Positions 31,378 to 44,198 are shown, counted from the first letter of the stretch. The stretch: 64,000 bases of DNA from Allolobophora icterica (GCA_963556255.1 OY744608.1:5303517-5367516), one strand, 5' to 3'. The notes: generated from the sequence alone by a model not told the origin. Made by a program: numbers and translations.

Positions 31378-33290
31378 TGTAGATGTCAACGGACTTTGTT
31401 GCCATAAGATGTCGTTAAACTGTGGATCCTAAGAGTTGTTATTGCTATTACAGCTTTCTTCGATCGCCTTTGATCCGAGGATTGGCCGTACCATGGACAA
31501 TTTTGATCCTTGCACTTCTGTTTCTTGTCTCACACAATAAACGGTCGAAAGACGTTCCAGTCCACGACGTTGTGTTATCCAAACATTTCATTTTCGGTCT
31601 TTCGTGAGCGTATGATCCAGAAACTGTGCCTTGGATAATCTTCTTCTCCATGCAATTTCCACTCTTCCGCAGCACTTGCTCAAAATATGAAAGGTTCATA
31701 TACTTGCTTGAATGAAGGAAAAAGAGTCATGACTGAACACCTTAATAACATATTCACTAAACGCTATAATAACTACAATGCAGACGCTTGCGTTGTGCTG
31801 GACTACGGCGTGTAGTGCTTCTGAATCAAGAGTTAAAACGTTAGAACACAAATATTAAGGTGGTAAAAACTTGGGAACGTAGGTCCAACGGACCCGTCAC
31901 TGGATCCGACATCGAAAGAGTCACCTTGGAGAGATTTTATGACGGCGACCTTAATAAGGACCCGTTATCCAAGATCAAAGTACACTTCTCACAATAATCG
32001 CGAAGGAAGTTCATTGTCTTCAGTTAATCAACCTGATTTCGTTGCACCGTTACTGATGCCATAAATGGCTTTACCAAAGGATGATGGTACGACTATGCAC
32101 TAAGTCAGAAGCCGGTTCCCACGTTTCTATGTAGGCTTGTTGTCAACACGGATATTAAATATATTATGTACGTATAAAGAGAGGAGCTATAACGGTAGGT
32201 TTCGTTTATTTGAGAGAAATTTAGAAATTTACGGCGGCGGATTACACTCAAGATGCCGAGGATGGGATCGACTTTCTGAATTTAATTCTTTAATTCGTCG
32301 TGAATAGAACTAGTTTAACATCAAATGAACATAATTCAGTCCGTCGGTTCATTAATCATTAATTATCAATAATTATGGCAACGAAGGCCTTCGACATCAA
32401 CTAACTGTCTCCTGCAAAGCAGTCCAGTAAAATTCTGCATTTCAATTGCTTTTATTTGTAGGGCAAATGAAACAGTTAAAAGCGGTGTTGAAGAGACTAA
32501 GTCTCTTGATTGGGACGTATATATAACTTGTTTTAAAATCAAGTTTAAGTTGCCACGAACATCAAGCAAGCAAACGATACTGGACTTTGTCTTCAGAGAG
32601 TTCACTTACGAGATGTAGACCTCTCTGTCAGAGCCACCTATTGCCTGTAAACTGTGCATAATATGCTGCAAATAGGCTTTATTCAGATCATCGGTTCATT
32701 ACTAATTAATTAATTCACTAATTAATTAATAATAATTAATTTAATAATTTTTTAAAATTAATTCATAATTAATTTATTATTAATAAATTGATGCTAACGA
32801 TATCTCATGGTAATATGGGCTTCTGACGTCGACGGAAATTAGACGGTAAAGTTCTGCAATTCAAATTGACGTTTCAGGAGCTCTCATTTATAGAGTAATT
32901 TTAAACCTTAAAAGAGGTGTATTTGTTCTTCAGTTTGTATAATATATTGTCAATAAGCATGGATGCAGTACGCCAATCAGACAACTCTTCATCGTTTCTA
33001 GGTTGCTAGCAAGGGTGTAAATTTGCTCCACATAGTGATGGTGACCAATCCCCTTCTCCTCCATTCTCTTCTCACTCTTCTTCTTTCTGTTTCGCAAACA
33101 TGTGAGAAAATTGTTTCATCTGCCAAATCTGTATATTTAACTAATTTAATCCCTAAAATTTCTACATCATCTAAAACTTTTTTAAACTCAGGCTGGGCCA
33201 TATTTAGATCTACGTTTTAACTTTTTAAATACAGTATGGAACTAGTTTAACATCAACTAGGACTATAAGTTGCTATGAACATTCAGATAG
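31378..33290 (+). repeat. Segmental duplication SD2, copy D
   Basis: Partner of 13350-17630. It lacks the LINE and hAT insertions of copy C and so shows their pre-insertion state. It has a LINE insertion of its own at 33298. Confidence 0.75.
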
Positions 33291-33297
33291 CAATGAT

Positions 33298-34014
33298 AAA
33301 ACTGTCAAAACACTTGGGGTAACCCTAGACAGCAAGCTCACATTTCGACCACACATAACAAACCTTTGTAAATCTTGTTTCTATCATATCAGGGCAATAC
33401 CTCACATCAGGTCGGCTCTTACAAAGAACATGTCGCAAACCACAGCCTGTTCCTTGTTTCCTCTCGCCTTGATTATGTTAATTCTGTCTTTGTTGGTCTC
33501 TCAGAGCATGAACTCAACAGGTTGCAACGCATCCAAAACTCCTTAGCTCGCGTAGTACTGCATGTTCCACTACGAACAAACTCCTCGGTCCTACTCCATC
33601 AACTGCATTGGCTTATTGTTGAATTCAGAATAAAACTCAAATTAGCCTGTTTGACATATAAAGCCCTCAGCACCAGCACACCTCCCTACCTTCAATAACT
33701 ACTAACTCCTTACATCCGTCTCCGTTGCTTGCAATCATCAAGTACGGGCCTTTTGGCTGAGCCACGATGCAGAACAGGTATGGGCTCGCGTGCATTCCAT
33801 GTCTCTGCCCCAGGGAATGGAATCGACTGCCACTCTCTCTTCGTAGCTCAAATTCACTTTCTACCTTCAAAAAGCGATTCAAAACTCACTATTTCTCCTT
33901 GGCTTTCAAACGCTTTGAGATCTAATTACATCTACTCCTGGCGGCTGACTATCCGCGCCTCAGATTCACATTTCGGTGTGACCATGCGCTCGTTACAAAT
34001 TTAATTAATAATAA
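33298..34014 (+). pseudogene. 5'-truncated CR1/L2-like LINE (717 bp)
   Basis: Flanked by CAATGAT at 33291-33297 and 34015-34021. It encodes, over at least three frames, the RT C-terminus: TLGVTLDSKLTFRPHI, SSRLDYVNSVFVGLS, LNRLQRIQNSLAR, LHWL, CLTYKALS, PYLQ, SSSTGLLA, RCRTGMGSRAFHVSAP. A frameshift near 33450 and a stop after PYLQ at 33696 break it. It ends in an AAT-rich tail. The insertion interrupts a 0.7-kb unit. Confidence 0.85.
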
Positions 34015-34644
34015 CAATGATGCTGGAACTTGTCTTCAGGAAGTTCACATACGAGATGCTGACTTCTATGTCAGCGCCACCCATTGCCTATAAACTGTGC
34101 ATAATATGTTGCATATACTTCTATTTCAGTCCTTCAGTTCATTAAGACTATTTTTTTATATTGATCTTATGGCAATAAAGGCCTCTGACGTCGTCACACA
34201 CTCGATTAGAATCGTTCGTCACAATTAAATTTATTTATATATCAAATTTAAGCCATAAAAGAGGTGTATAAGAGACTGCTCTCTTCAGTTGGCGTATATT
34301 CTTAATGAACATGGTTACAGTACGCCAATCATCGTTCTATGTTGTTAACAAAGGCGTAACTTTACTCCATAAAGTGGTGATAACCAATCCCCTCCACCAC
34401 CCTTCTCCCTGCCTTGTCCATCCTCATCCACCTCCTCAGTATCATTCCCCCTACTCCTCCTCTTCTCCTATATACGAATTTAAAATGCTTTGTCTGTTAC
34501 TTATGGTTGTTCGATCCGATATTTACTTTACAATACTGATTGTATCGCCAGAAAATAGCCTTCTAATTGCAGATGTGTTATTGTAATTGAAATTGTAAAT
34601 CTATTTAGCGCCCCTCCCCTTTACATAAACTAGCAAAGGATCTG

Positions 34645-34906
34645 CCTGGCTCTGTTCCAACGTCTCGGGCAGTCCAACGCATGCTTTACATGGGTTATTA
34701 CCTCCAAGAAATAAAACTGTAAGTAGCCTTCGGCCAAGAGCACACGATCGGATCTTACCCAAAAATAAGAAAGACTTTCTTGGTTATGTTGTTGTATTTG
34801 AATTAATAGGATATTGTAAACTGCGAACTTTAACTTTATATGTAATGTACACCAGAGTGCGTCTTGTCAGCTGGTTAAATATAAAGAATATACTTACTTA
34901 CTTACA
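34645..34906 (+). pseudogene. LINE 3' end with (TTAC)n tail
   Basis: An LRPRAHDRILP-like segment matches the C-terminus LRPRVHNRVLP of the RT at 13693-15090, and the tail is TACTTACTTACTTAC. A second, shorter insertion of the same LINE family, on the opposite strand. Confidence 0.7.
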
Positions 34907-35342
34907 CTAAACGATGTCGAAGTTGGGAAAAAGGAACTCTAGCAACCAGCAAACAGTTACTGTTGAATGGCTTGCATTCTCATTTCAAGATTAACAAACC
35001 GCAGACAATAGCCTACAACAGAGGGATATGCGAGGTTTGATTTTGCTTCTTCTCGTGACGTTTTTATATTTTGTTTGATGTCGGAAAGTTGGATTAGGTT
35101 GTAATACTATAGGTGCAACTTTTAGTCGATTTAATTATTATTTCAAATGAAATTTACATCGGAGACTGATTTATAATGTAGTAAGAACACATCCAAACAC
35201 TTTTATCCAAGTTCCTGACGGAACCTTGTCTTCCCTCACGGATCCAAAGGGTTCCGAGAAACACACTTTGGGAAACGTTGAGTAAGAGGTAATTGACTCT
35301 CACGTGACTAACAGAGAACCTATCATGGAAAAAGAACGCGGT

Positions 35343-36541
35343 TATATATAGCACCAAATTTTTTATTTAAAGGTGTCCAAGTCGACGTCTACACTCAGAT
35401 AAGGTAATAGTAATAGCAATCTGTGTTTAACGACACCTTGTGGCCGTCAGAGTGGTCAGACATACCTCATACGATTGAACAAACTTTGACAAAGCTATAG
35501 CAGCGTCAACCTTACCTTCGCTATTTCTTAAAGACGAGTAGAGCCTAACTTCTTAGCGACATCTGGTGATACGAAAAGTCGTTTGACAGCGACAGAAAAA
35601 CAATCCACTACAATCGCTTATTAACAAATTAGTTTGTACTAGTTGCTGCTTAACGACGCCTGTTAACAGATTAGTGGTGTCGCCCCTCCTTTATCGAGGC
35701 TTAGGACTGGCACTACAGGAGTACGGGCTGTGGCGTAGTTATTACCTGACATTCGGATAGTTGCTGATTAACGAGGATGTGCCCTAAATAAAGATGATTA
35801 GCGTCGCCTTCCTACTTTACCGGGGCTTGGGACTGGTACTACTATATTACTATATTAAGTCGAAAAATTGTTGGTTGGGACTTATCTGGCTAGATTGAAA
35901 GAGTATTAAAGCGCCACAATTGTAGAGACAGGACAAGCAGAAGTAGAGTTTGAGAATCGCCCTCCTGCTTTACCTACGCTTTAGACTGGCACCATCCGAC
36001 TACGACATTGGCGAAGTTATTTCTACGCACATGTATTAACGAGAATTGCATAATTCTATCATTGGAACGCATTATGTTAATTGTTTAACAACATCTTGTT
36101 GCTGCTAAGGCTGTTGACGCCGACATAATCACTAAAATGTCTGTAAAAGTGAAACTTTATATATGTCGTAGAAAAGCGTTTTAAAGGTGTCTAAGTGAAC
36201 GTCATTAGACAATGCAGTATACACATACGGTATCTCCCGAAATTTTGTCGATGCCAGGGCCGTTGACATTGAGTATACCTTGGTGGTAGATTTCTCAGGA
36301 AGTGTCTGTGCCATGTCTTCTTTCTGACAATGTAATAGAAGATGTCACATTGACACAATTTCGACTACCCCTCCTTGTCTGCATTTGGCATTACCCTCCT
36401 CTGCCCTTTGCTACATGCTGGGGTAATTTGATGTTGGGGTTCCATACATTTACATAATCAGAATTTACAACAGCGAGTCTAGGTTGATTATTAAGGTAAA
36501 GTAAGAGCGATATCATCGACAAAGGCAGCCATATGATGTCG
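35343..36541 (+). repeat. Duplicated block SD3, copy 3
   Basis: Homologous to 25074-26142 plus 29315-29640, and to 22575-23193. It lacks the hAT, RTE and LTR-type insertions and so provides their empty sites. It includes two R4 copies (35640-35850), two minus-strand promoter-like modules (35343-35378, 36157-36191) and the 42-nt box (minus, about 36085-36125). Confidence 0.75.
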
Positions 36542-36545
36542 TTAA

Positions 36546-37382
36546 CCCTCGAATGCCCAAGGGGGGGTCCGACCGGACCCCAGACCCGCTTTTCACGGAT
36601 AACTTTAGAACGGCTACGAAATTGTAGAAATGCTTTTAGGACATCCTAAAGCATTCAATTGGGCTTCGTATGTTATATTTTGCGTGATTATACAACCACC
36701 CTGTAGCCCTCAACCATAGCATTATACCAAGGACACCCCCAAGATATGCGGCTGATGGTCATACTGGCATATAGTTTGCCAACCCAGAAATAAATTATCT
36801 TAACGCACGTTATTGTGAAATACCATATATCAGTCGATTGCAAATTGAATTTGGATTATAACAAGCCAAATCCCGTTAAAATATTCCATTCCTGTACCCC
36901 ACAACCATAGCATATACCAAGGACACCCCAAGATATGCGGCTGGTGGTCATACTGGCATATGGTTTACCAACCCAGAAATAAATTTTTAGCGCAAGTTAT
37001 TGTAAAATACCATGTATCAGTCGAATGCAAATTGAATTTGGATTATAACAAGCCAAATCCCGTTAAAATATTCCAATCCTGTACCCCACAACCAGGGAAC
37101 AACTACATGCGTACAATTGAATACATGCGAAAAATCCCGAAATTGCAAAGAAACTACAAAAGAGTAGGCCCCCTATAAAAGTTCAAATAAAGTTTCACCA
37201 GGTGGCGTTATTGTGAAATACCATATATCAGTCGATTGCAAATTGAATTTGGATTATAACAAGCCAAATCCCGTTAAAATATTCCAATCCGTTCTCCAGA
37301 TATCACAATGAAAACATTGGGGTCCGGTCGGACCCCCCCGTTGGGCATTCGTGTACCAAAAAATAGCTTGGGCACTCGAGGG
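36546..37382. mobile_element. piggyBac-like MITE (837 bp)
   Basis: TTAA flanks both ends (36542-36545 and 37383-37386). Termini CCCTCGAATGCCCAAG (left) and CCCTCGAGTGCCCAAG (right, reverse complement). A subterminal inverted block containing GGGGTCCGACCGGACCCC is close to the left end but set back by about 16 bp at the right, the asymmetry known for piggyBac ends. The interior has two tandem units of about 190 bp and a third partial one (about 36700-37300), each with CAGTCGATTGCAAATTGAAT-type sequence. No transposase ORF. Confidence 0.88.
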
Positions 37383-37399
37383 TTAAACACAGAATGCTA

Positions 37400-37642
37400 T
37401 TAGTACTATGCAGCAGCGCGCTTTCTCCGTGGTTGGACCCACAATTTGGAATGGGCTTCCTTCTGAGCTGCGGTCGCTTTCTCGAGACCCGTCCACCGCT
37501 TTCTTCGCTGCTCTAAAGACTGTTCTCTTTCGCCGGGGTTGGGCTCGGAGCGTCTCTGAATAGCTTCTTTGAAGGGGCGCTATATGAATGCTCATTTGAT
37601 TGATTGATTGATTGATCGATTGATTGTCTGTTTGATTGATTG
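37400..37642 (+). pseudogene. CR1/L2-like LINE 3' end with (GATT)n tail
   Basis: An open stretch gives AFSVVGPTIWNGLPSELR, then AALKTVLFRRGW, the standard CR1/L2 RT C-terminus. GGGGCGCTATATGAATGCTC and (TGAT)n follow. 5'-truncated. Confidence 0.75.
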
Positions 37643-37659
37643 AATGGGCCGTAAATAGA

Positions 37660-39360
37660 ACTGGGTTTAACATTAAATTTAAGTTAAATTCTATGTTTCA
37701 GTTGCCTTTATTCAGATGGTAAAGCTTTAAAAGCGGTGTTTAAGGGAATTCTCTTCAGTTCGTATTATTGTTACTAATCACGGTTACAGCACGCCAATCA
37801 GCATGATACTCTTCATCGCTTCTATTTCGCTATCATGGGCGGAGATCCCGGGTGTCGAGGGGGACAAGACCCCCACCTTTAACATCCATCGAGCCCCCAA
37901 ATTTTGAAGAAGCATCAAAAAAAGGTCATTACATTTTTTCGCGCGTGAACGCGAACATTTTTTGGACCTCTTTTTCGACCAGATCAATTCAAAATGTCCC
38001 CCTCCCCACCTGTCAAACACTGGTTGCTATCAAGAGCGTAAATTTGCTACACAGAGTGATGGGGATCAATCCCCTCCTCCTCCCTTCTCCTCTCACTCCT
38101 CCTTTTTCTCTTTCGCAAATGTGCGAAAACTTGTTTCAATCTGCATACCTGACAAATTTTAGTTAACTAATTAATTCGCTGAAAGATCTGCTTCACCAAA
38201 ACCCTTTTTAACATTGAGGATGAGCCATATAGAGATCTACGTTCTGACTTTTAAAAACCTTGTATGGGGCGTATATAGAACTAGACTAACATCAACTATT
38301 ACTATTACTTAGCATGAGCATCAAGATTGCAAATCATACTGGAACTTGTCTTCAGAGAGTTCACTTACGAGATGTTGACTTCTACGTCAACGCCACCTAT
38401 TGCCTATAAACTGTGCATAATAAGTTACAAATAGGTCTAATTCACTCATCCTTGATACTAATAATATCTTATGGTTACAAAGCTCTTTGACGTCAACAGA
38501 ATTTGGTTTAAACCGGTCATTTACGTAAATTCTACGTTTTAGTTTGGTGCATTTATATGGCAAATATAGTCCTTAAAAGAGGTGTATTTTATCAGAGCCT
38601 TCTCTGCAGGTATATTATTAACAATCACCATTACATTACGCCAATCATCGTTTCTATTTAGTTACCAAGAGCGTAACTTTGCTCCCTAAAGTGGTGGTGA
38701 CCAATCCCTCCTCATCCCTTCTCCATGCCCTCCTCCTCCTCCTCCTCCTCGTCCGCTTCCCCTATATTGGAATTTAATATGCTTTGAACACGTATGGTTG
38801 TTCGATCGGATATGTACATTACTGATTGTATCGCCAGAAAAGAATTTACCAATTACAGCTGTTTAGGTGTAGTTGCAATTGTAAATGTGTATAGCGCCCT
38901 CCCCTTTGCAGAAACTATGAGATCCTATGCTACACTAAACGATGTCGAAGTTCGTAAAAATAAAGGACTATATCAACAAGCAGTTATTGTTGAATGATTT
39001 GAATTCTCCTTTGAAGACTGACAAACCGAAGACAATACAACAATAGCCCAGGTGTTTGTTTATACAATCGTGAAGTTTAGAACTTACAAACCCTGGGTAT
39101 TATTAATAATAAATAAGTCTGTTTATTGTTGTGTCAATTCGACGAATTCGCGATCCCAGGACTTGTTGTTCTTTGGCTGGGCCAAGTGTCAACATCACAA
39201 CTCTGGCGAGACCTTGTTGTCATTAGAATCTTCAAATCCTTTTCTTCTTGTGGCGAACGCAGCGGAGCGGAGCCGTGACAATGATACCACGTCAATCCTA
39301 TCCCGTACTTTGTCTACTTTCATATTGTGTGAAGGCAGAAATTTGCTGAATACCGTACCC
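37660..39360 (-). repeat. 0.7-kb units and 400-bp repeat, further copy
   Basis: Two more degenerate units (from about 37660 and 38460), then a copy of the repeat seen at 10330-10610. Minus-strand boxes with CACCTCTTTTAAGG and TATAAATG recur. No genes. Confidence 0.65.
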
Positions 39361-39379
39361 AGTGAGAACTCTCTCCAGA

Positions 39380-40286
39380 GACACCTTTAAAACTTATCCA
39401 CCAGGATAATATAGGCACTGGATATACTTCATGATTGGATGTCGCATATGGTTTGATTTGGTTTATGTATTGGAGTAAAATCAATATTATATTATATAGT
39501 GCTGTGTTATTGTGTTGCAATAAAGGAAATATACATGTAATTGTAACTTGAATGCATTGAAATCAAACTTGAGACAATTATGCTCATATATGCTTTGTTA
39601 ATTAATAAAACTTATAGCTGCGTGTGTTAGATACCTGAACAATTTCTTTAAAAAAGGAACTTGGTATAACCTTATGTTTCATTTAATGTGCATGATGTAT
39701 GTGAAATTTATTACTATTTCATACATGATATGATTGTAGTGGCAGATATTGAACTGAGGAATAAGAAATAATCAATTAAACATTTCAAAGATAAAATAAG
39801 AATATAATGTAATAATTATAATTATATGTACTGTGCATCTGAAGTTGTTTAAATATTTCTTGCGAGTGACAATAGTTGGGAAGTACTGTTTCATTTGTAT
39901 CAAAACAGTTTAGAGCTATGTGTTTTATAAATAACATTAGATATATTGCTTTAAATGATGTGACATTATTGATATTGTAAGCTTATGTTTGACACCTTTA
40001 AATGGTGTCTTTCGGACACTATAAGTTTATCGTTTTCTGTAAACTGTATTTCTAACTTGTCGTCAACGGCCTTTGGTGTCATAAGACGACGTTAAACTGT
40101 GGAATAATAATAATATGATTGGTTAGAGCGCTCCTTTTAGACACCTTTAAAATGCTTACAACCGATATGGTATAGGCATTGGACCTAGAAATTTAATTGT
40201 TGAAATAAATTTTTTACCGCAATAATGATTGGCTAGAGCACACTCTTTAGACACCTTTAAAGTAAAGTCAGCCGATGCTATATAAG
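39380..40286 (+). promoter_or_regulatory. Cluster of promoter-like modules
   Basis: Plus-strand modules at 39380-39413, about 39990-40025 (GACACCTTTAAATG, 15 nt, TATAAG, then the 42-nt box at 40059-40097), 40140-40175 and 40250-40286. The last two follow GGTTAGAGCGCTC and GGCTAGAGCACAC. Four in under 1 kb is the highest density in the window. Function is inferred only. Confidence 0.4.
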
Positions 40287-40715
40287 CCTAGTCCGTTGTT
40301 GCGCAATAATTTATCCTCTTGTTATCTGGGTGTACGACTTCTAGCATCCTCGCCTGAAACAGTAACTGTATTGGGATTTTGAGCTTGTCCTTCTATGACA
40401 CACTTGCTCAGAGCCATCGATTCATGTTTGATCATTTAAAGCAGTGGTGGTGGTGGTGGTGTTGATGATGATGATGATGATGAGACCAGGAAACCCTGGC
40501 AGCCAGAAGATGGCGATGAACGCTACATATTATACTTGTAATTTTCGGCACAATTAAACACCCGTATTTAGGTTACCAATAAATTTTATAATTATAATGC
40601 TCAACTGAAGCTTCATTTAATAACATGTTACGTACGGGAAGTCCACATTAACAGCCTCGAGAACCACACGGTGATTATAATCGACAATCAATGTTGATCA
40701 CTATAATATATAGAG

Positions 40716-40745
40716 GGTGGGCCAAAAAAGTAATCCTACAGATTT
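40716..40745 (+). mobile_element. Possible mariner/Tc1 end
   Basis: TATATAGAGGGTGGGCCAAA resembles a Tc1/mariner terminal repeat next to TA. No matching right end or transposase was found, so this is a fragment at best. Confidence 0.3.
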
Positions 40746-41077
40746 TGGCTAATATTTTCGGCCAAAAGTAACTTTTTTAAATCAAGTTTTACCAACTTAA
40801 AAGTAATTCAATATTACGTTTAACAGCCAATTTTCACCAAAATATTTCAAACAGGACCAAAGTTATATCACTTTTACTGAATCCACGCACTGTTTTTGTT
40901 CATTCAATTTCGTAAACTTCGCCTTTAACAGCGCAACTATATCTATATATTCACACTAAATAAGACTACTGCAACTCGCTTTTCCTGAACATAGACATCA
41001 CCCAAATAAACCGCCACTATATTATTTAGGATAATACACGCGAGCTGTGACGAAAGAGCGCAAATACCACCAAAATA

Positions 41078-41290
41078 ACTCCTGTCCTGAAATCACTTCA
41101 TTGGCTTACAATACCTGAACGAATAGAATACAAAATGCAATCATTTACCTACAACACACTTCAATTCTCCCGACCCTCCTATCTTCGACAGTTATTCACA
41201 GCCCAACCGGACATTCCACCCGCTTCTCATCCGCCCTACAACTTCTCCGCCCTTACGTCACCTCATTGAAACCAAGTTTCACTTAAACAC
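41078..41290 (+). pseudogene. CR1/L2-like LINE fragment
   Basis: Encodes ITPVLKSLHWLTIPERIEYKM, TYNTLQFSRPSYLRQL, a typical CR1/L2 RT C-terminal segment. It ends at a promoter-like module (41286-41319). A further FHSKLKTLLFHKSYP fragment is at about 41755-41860. Confidence 0.7.
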
Positions 41291-41409
41291 CTTTAAAACG
41301 TTGCTTTCTCGCTTATAAATAACCTGAGCCGGTGTGACGTTTCATTCATACTTTGCAAATTTGTATAACGGTAGGTCGTTAAACACTTGACGGGAACGTA
41401 ATAGGAGTA

Positions 41410-41655
41410 CTAGTAGACAAGCTCGCTGACAGACCGCAGTGAGTAATATTGAAAGCCTATGACGGTGCAAAGTCTAGATCTTATAGAACACGCGTCTTCG
41501 CAGCCTGTTAGGCGACTACTCTTTTTACTACTGCAACCTAGGGAGTGACGGCTGCCCCTAGAGAGAAGAAGGCTAAGTCGACCTATAAAAGGCTTGGGGT
41601 ATTGAACCCGCGTCCTACAACGTCCAACCATTCGTCTATCCCCCTAATGAACTCC
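41410..41655 (-). mobile_element. tRNA-derived SINE
   Basis: The minus strand has an A-box-like CGAATGGTTGGACG (41621-41634) and a perfect B box GGGTTCAATACC (41598-41609), then a body with no tRNA fold. A 73-codon ORF over it is not a gene. Confidence 0.65.
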
Positions 41656-42904
41656 GCCACTGCCCGTAGTCTGGTGGTGCCAGTCCGAAGCCTCGATTAC
41701 AGAGGAGGGGCGCTAACCACTCAGTCGTGTCCACTTGCTATATCTCCACATGTCTTTCACTCAAAACTGAAAACACTGCTCTTTCACAAATCCTATCCCG
41801 ATTCCTCCTCCTCTCCCTCCTCCCCTCGCCGTCTAAACCCTAAACACCACCCACCTTAGCCGCCTTATTGCCTACCGGACTGACTCTTTTGGATCTTGAC
41901 CTGGAACCGATTCGACGCCCCCCCTGCCTATCGATTTTGATTTGACTAAGCGCCTGTGAATAAGCTGGTTCCCGCGACGTAGCTTTTTTGGGCGCTGTAG
42001 AAGTCTCGAGATTACGATTACGAGTCGTCAGTAAAACCGCGTCATTTCCCATGACCATACACTGGTAGTGCCAGTCCCAAGCTGGTATAAAGGAGGAGGG
42101 CGACGATAATCATCTTTGTCATGACAACAGCGTCGTTAAACAGCAAATGACCAAGCAGTTGTAAGATGTTTGGACAATATAACTGTCATTTTGAAAACCT
42201 GTCCTAAACTTATTACCTATCGTCTGCTGAGCATTTTCTGACGAATGTCAGTGGATAGAATCGATCGCCAAAGGAGACACCAGGCACTGAATGGCTGAGC
42301 AAGCGGAAAGACTTAGCAGGGAAAGAGTTAATGACCTCCGGGAAGAAATCGTTACAGATATATAAACATCGTTTTATGTCTAATACCTCGAGAATACCTT
42401 GTAGGGGGCCTATAGTGTGATATAGACGTCTTCCGTTTAGATTAGATTAGATTAGATTGGATTGGATTGGATTGAATAAGATGGGAGGTTGGGAACTCCT
42501 CTCTTATGGCAGCAAAGGCCGTTGACATCGACAGAATAATTGTTTTGGCATATTACAGCCGTTGTTTCTGGTGCTTTTATGCAGAGGTCAAAATTAAAAC
42601 TTAACAGACATGTTTAATTAATAGAAGTAAATTTCAAAACCGAGCAACAAGAAACAGGAAGAGAAGTTAGTAGTGTGCCCTGTTTCCTTCAACTGGAACA
42701 ATTTGCATAGCCACTGCTAATGTTATTTTTTGCCCTGCGGTATATAGGCTACTTCGTTCCCTCAGGGTCTTAGAGACAAATTAGTTGCTTTATCCGGAAC
42801 GGTTAACCCTCGTCCAAGTCCTGTTGGGCTGATGCCATTGAGCCGCTGTAGGCCACCGCCCTAAACCGTTGGATGGTGATCGAGATTCTTCGGTGCAAAA
42901 ACTC

Positions 42905-43085
42905 GTTATTACTGTTATTATTATTTTATACATTTCATAAGCGCCACCATCTAATAACCAAGCATAAATCGTTTGAACAATTGTGAGTGAAAGGCTTGCT
43001 CAAGGTCCCTACACAGTAGAGAAGAGACTCGAATCTGTACTCTGCACGCTACAGGCCGCGCGCTCTAACCAATAAGCTGTTTTGG
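42905..43085 (-). mobile_element. tRNA-derived SINE with ATA tail
   Basis: Minus strand: A box TGGTTAGAGCG, B-box-like GATTCGAGTCT, body ending GGTGGCGCTTATGAAATG, then an ATA-rich tail at about 42905-42935. The A-box region matches GGTTAGAGCGC seen upstream of several promoter-like modules. Confidence 0.6.
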
Positions 43086-43644
43086 ATTGGATCCAACATC
43101 CTAACGAACAGCATTATATGTAGTGGGGTCAATAAGAAACAACAAACAACTGCATTGTTCAAGTTATGCGTACAAGCAGCAAACTTTCTAATTTAAAACC
43201 TTACAAAATATATAAAATAACCTGATATACGATATATCTCTTAGATAGCAATCCCAGAGAAGGAGTTTCTCAGATCGTTTTTACTGTACCGGTACTCATA
43301 ATAATACAACAAGACCTAAAACTCCTAAAACTGAAGAAAGAAGACGCTCAAGAAAGAAACAAGTGGAAGAGAAGGATCCGAGTGGCTGACCCCTCTCCAA
43401 AGAGGGATTAATTCGAGACTGAAGGAAAAGAAGAAGAAGATAATAATAGCAATGGTTCATGTGTGTTGAAGGTGTCTAACGAGAGCGCTCTTTCCAATCG
43501 GCTACCACACCCACAATCAGCTATCCCTCTAGAAGTCGTCCATAAAATACATCCGGATAAATGACCTCCATTGGACCCTCTCTCCTTGTCTGCTTTGCAT
43601 AGTCATGTCCTTTGCTACCAGCTGCATTGCTTTGATGTTTGGGG

Positions 43645-43901
43645 GTCCATAGAGTAGTGGTAACATCACTGGCGTGAAGAGCAAGAGGTAGCGGGATCGC
43701 TTCCCGAAACCCTCCCAAAGGTCCACTCAGCTTTTCATTCGCGAGATGGCGCGTTGTTAAAATGAGATGTAGGACGTGATGGGCGCCTTGCATGGCTGCC
43801 GTATACAGTTAAATTCGACTCCTGTAATAACTTGTGATCATCCGTTCATACTGATTTGTAATCATACAGCGTAATTGTCAGTTTGAAGATATTAAACGAA
43901 A

Positions 43902-43969
<68 letters not shown>

Positions 43970-43970
43970 G
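43645..43970 (+). mobile_element. SINE family S1 with (ATT)n tail, copy 1
   Basis: Starts GGTCCATAGAGTAGTGGTAAC, has a degenerate B box in GCGGGATCGCTTCCCG, a body with GTTGTTAAAATGAGATGTAG and a long (ATT)n tail. The inverted copy is 63479-63860. A 90-codon minus ORF across it is not a gene. Confidence 0.75.
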
Positions 43971-44198
43971 TTGCAGTTTTGAGCACAGGGCTCCATACTT
44001 TTTTATTCTTCTAAAGTTTAACCTTTAAGTTTTAGGGCTCTATATAATTATTTTGATAATCAGAATTTATAACAGCGGGTTTAAGTTGACTATTAAGGGT
44101 GAAGTAAAATTGATGTCAACGACTTAGGCAGCCACACCATGTCCTTAAAAACTGCCAACTAGGTGTATTACTACTACGCAAATGCGTTTGACTATTTG

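Noticed and set aside
42435..42475. GATTA/GGATT run considered as telomere-like repeat
   Set aside because: Only about 40 bp, mixed units, and not the TTAGGG repeat; an ordinary microsatellite.
43521..43793. 90-aa ORF also partly present at 63768-63971
   Set aside because: Shared only because both lie in the same SINE family with a tRNA-like head.
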